From NCBI RefSeq assembly GCF_001308875.1, contig NZ_KQ465107.1, positions 1-64,000 of the forward strand: DNA of 64,000 bases, in the 5' to 3' direction. The DNA comes from Lysinibacillus sp. ZYM-1 (GTDB taxonomy: Bacteria; Bacillota; Bacilli; Bacillales_A; Planococcaceae). The position numbers and the translations under genes were made by a program. Below the pieces are notes generated by a model. That model did no database searches and was not told the origin of the DNA. It saw only the letters and a list, made by a program, of their open reading frames with translations. How positions within the stretch are numbered: position 1 is the stretch's first letter; the number at the start of each line of letters is the position of its first letter. This document shows positions 62,339 through 64,000 of the stretch, piece after piece.

Positions 62339-62469
62339 TCTAAACTTTTTTGTAGTATTTTTAGCATAGGAATAAGGTACCTTTTTACATAGTATTATAA
62401 TAGAAGTAAAAATCCCATATAGAACCCTTTTAATTGAAAAATATACCAACAGTATAGCATAGAATTTTC

Positions 62470-63090
62470 TTAGAGTAAATTCATTCTTTCAGCTAGATTC
62501 ACAGCCTCTGTTCGTGAATCTACATTTAGCAAAGAAAAGAGTTGTGTTAAATATCTCTCGGTAGTGCGCTGAGGAATATTCAGTTCAATCGCGATTGCTT
62601 TATTCGTATGACCGTCTGCAATAAGTCTTAAAATTTTCTTTTCTTTTTCATTTAAATGAATATCTTTAGCATTTTGCAGTTTAAATTTATCATCCAGAAA
62701 ATCTAAGAAATTTTTCGGTAAAACAAATTCACCATTTGCAATCGCCCTAACTGTCCGTATGATTTGCCCTTTAGAGGCTGTTTTAGCTAGAATACCTTCT
62801 ATTTTCCTCTCTAAAATAAGAGGGTAATAGTCCGTTATATCGTCACCTGTATAAAGGATAACCGAAGCATTTGATTGAATGGCTTTAATATTACGGGCTA
62901 AATTAATGCCATTCTCCAATGGCATATTGATATCTATCAGGTAAATATCGTATGGCTTATTTTTTATTCTTTGAATGACACAAGTGGCATCACTTTCTGT
63001 ATCAATAATGATATCTTCATTTTCTTGAAATAAATTTTTAGTTCCCTCTAAAACTATAGGGTGATCATCCACTATGAGCATCGTAATCAT
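62470..63090 (-). CDS. NarL/FixJ response regulator, ComA-like
   Basis: 206 residues. Receiver domain with acidic pair in IVDDHP, phospho-acceptor Asp in YLIDINMPLENG near residue 53, and Lys in AKTAS; then a LuxR-type HTH (LNEKEKKILRLIADGHTNKAIAIELNIPQRTTERYLTQLF). Resembles ComA of the ComQXPA quorum system. The start ATG 63090 has AGGGAG eight bases upstream. It overlaps the 3' end of the kinase gene by 26 bases, so they are coupled. Confidence 0.88.
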   Translation of the reverse strand: MITMLIVDDHPIVLEGTKNLFQENEDIIIDTESDATCVIQRIKNKPYDIYLIDINMPLENGINLARNIKAIQSNASVILYTGDDITDYYPLILERKIEGILAKTASKGQIIRTVRAIANGEFVLPKNFLDFLDDKFKLQNAKDIHLNEKEKKILRLIADGHTNKAIAIELNIPQRTTERYLTQLFSLLNVDSRTEAVNLAERMNLL

Positions 63091-64000
63091 GTGTTTCACT
63101 CCCTTCTTTAATCGTTATTCTGATAGACATCCCTTGATTTACATGTGAGTCAATATAAAAATGACCATTAAATGCTTTTACACGCTCCTGCATACCTCGG
63201 ATGCCCATTGATTCTGCTACGATAATATCCTCTACATCACACCCTACACCATCGTCACTATAAATGATTTCAAAGCCATCATTCTTTTCCTTTAGATGGA
63301 TTTCAACGGCTGTTGCATAGGAATGTTTTAAAGCATTATTTAGTAGCTCCTGAAATAATCGATAAATCATTAAATTCATGCGCTCATCTTCTAGATACAG
63401 ACGATCTATTGAATAAATTAAAAAAAAGTTAGCTCTTTCTTGCACCTTTCGAATTAACTTTTCTAATGCAGCATTTAAACCTAATGTATCTAGTAATGGA
63501 GGTTTTAGATTCTCACAGTATGATCGTAATTCATGTAAAGAAGCAACCATTTGTTTATGAATTTTTGCAAGCTTCTCCTGAGTTTCTGTCGTATCCTTTG
63601 CATTAACGAGAACATCCACCTCTCTTGCAATATGAAGTTGTTCCTGCAAATTGGTGTCGTGTAACTCTTGAGCTAACTGGTATTTTTCTTCTTCAAACCT
63701 CAACCATAATAGCTTGTTTAGCCACGGCAATTGACCGTCATCAGCTTGCTTCATATGTTTTAGTTCCTCTAGCAGCTCTTCCACCATCTTTGTATTTTCA
63801 ATAAAATTATTTACATACAATAGGAGCAACTCGAGCCATAGGAGCTCCTCATCTTTTAAATGAATAGTATTGTTATGTCCAAGCACTAATGCTCTTTTAT
63901 AATGTGCATCCTGATGGAGAAATGCTAAATAAACTTTGTCAATCTTTCGTATTTCTCCTAATCTTATATCATCCATTGTTTCGGGATGTATCATGATTTT
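63065..64000 (-). CDS. ComP-like histidine kinase, C-terminal part (cut by window edge)
   Basis: The visible 311 residues have a HisKA_3 H-box (QLAQELHDTNLQEQL) and a GHKL ATPase (LFQELLNNALKHSY, SDDGVGCD, GIRGMQERV). This pattern matches ComP and DegS-like kinases, and the coupled ComA-like gene favours ComP. The frame is open to the window edge, where the N-terminal membrane sensor should lie. Pheromone genes comQ and comX, if present, would be further upstream. Confidence 0.85.
   Translation of the reverse strand, partial: KIMIHPETMDDIRLGEIRKIDKVYLAFLHQDAHYKRALVLGHNNTIHLKDEELLWLELLLLYVNNFIENTKMVEELLEELKHMKQADDGQLPWLNKLLWLRFEEEKYQLAQELHDTNLQEQLHIAREVDVLVNAKDTTETQEKLAKIHKQMVASLHELRSYCENLKPPLLDTLGLNAALEKLIRKVQERANFFLIYSIDRLYLEDERMNLMIYRLFQELLNNALKHSYATAVEIHLKEKNDGFEIIYSDDGVGCDVEDIIVAESMGIRGMQERVKAFNGHFYIDSHVNQGMSIRITIKEGSETHDYDAHSG

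Overview
The window looks like a stretch of ordinary chromosome from an AT-rich, low-GC Gram-positive spore-former of the Bacillaceae/Planococcaceae type, most likely Lysinibacillus or a close relative. The evidence is gene content and order: ydbS-ydbT, rhomboid, acpS, ydcC, alr, ndoAI-ndoA, rsbTUVW-sigB, tex and sprT follow the Bacillus subtilis arrangement. A Mn-type pyrophosphatase, DUF1002 protein, orphan ComFB, ComP/ComA-like pair and an S-layer (SLH) anchored 5'-nucleotidase add to this. I see no prophage, insertion sequence, CRISPR array or integron.

Layout. 1-1 kb: the 5' end of a 16S rRNA gene on the minus strand, its promoter, and a cluster of eight tRNA genes directly upstream (Asn, Glu, Asp, Gln, Lys, Leu, Arg, Gly in order of transcription). 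1-10.6 kb: sprT, tex, the general-stress sigma factor module (rsbT, rsbU, rsbV, rsbW, sigB; rsbR, rsbS and rsbX are absent here), the NdoA/NdoAI toxin-antitoxin pair, alr and ydcC. 10.7-23.8 kb: acpS, rhomboid protease, ydbS/ydbT, the CshA RNA helicase with a structured leader, an esterase, murF-ddl, rodA and a multidrug-type MFS pump. 23.9-34.8 kb: cardiolipin synthase, a VanY-type carboxypeptidase, a YidC insertase, AraC and LytTR regulators, an acetyl-CoA hydrolase/CoA-transferase, another MFS carrier and small proteins. 34.9-49.2 kb: cvfB, mntR, comFB, cadC-cadA metal efflux, penicillin acylase-type hydrolase, exoA, murB, HxlR regulator with YceI, SLH-5'-nucleotidase, azoreductase. 49.4-64 kb: DsbA-like protein, FAD/Rieske oxidoreductase, ppaC, a DUF7662-GNAT fusion, RpiR regulator, niacin permease, thrC-thrB, mtnX, zupT, PAP2 phosphatase, an unrecognised cysteine-motif protein followed by a 27-residue hydrophobic peptide, and a ComA/ComP-like two-component pair cut by the window edge.

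How the parts fit. Cell-wall synthesis recurs (alr, ddl, murF, murB, rodA, VanY-type peptidase). Stress and metal control is the other theme: sigB with a sigma-B-type promoter before rsbV, a second sigma-B-like promoter before a 102-residue protein at 32.7 kb, a MhqR-type operator on azoR, and paired CadC-type operators around the cadCA promoter. Most genes are single units closed by strong intrinsic terminators, many of them placed between convergent genes.

Nothing here is plainly a new multi-gene system. The observations I would follow up are the reduced sigB switch, a one-component regulator joining a chemoreceptor-type sensor domain to LytTR, the DUF7662-acetyltransferase fusion, the 61-62.4 kb region (cysteine-motif protein, micropeptide, spaced repeats), and three small genes of 45, 34 and 27 residues. 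Functions are assigned from recognised motifs and remembered family sequences; no database search was run.
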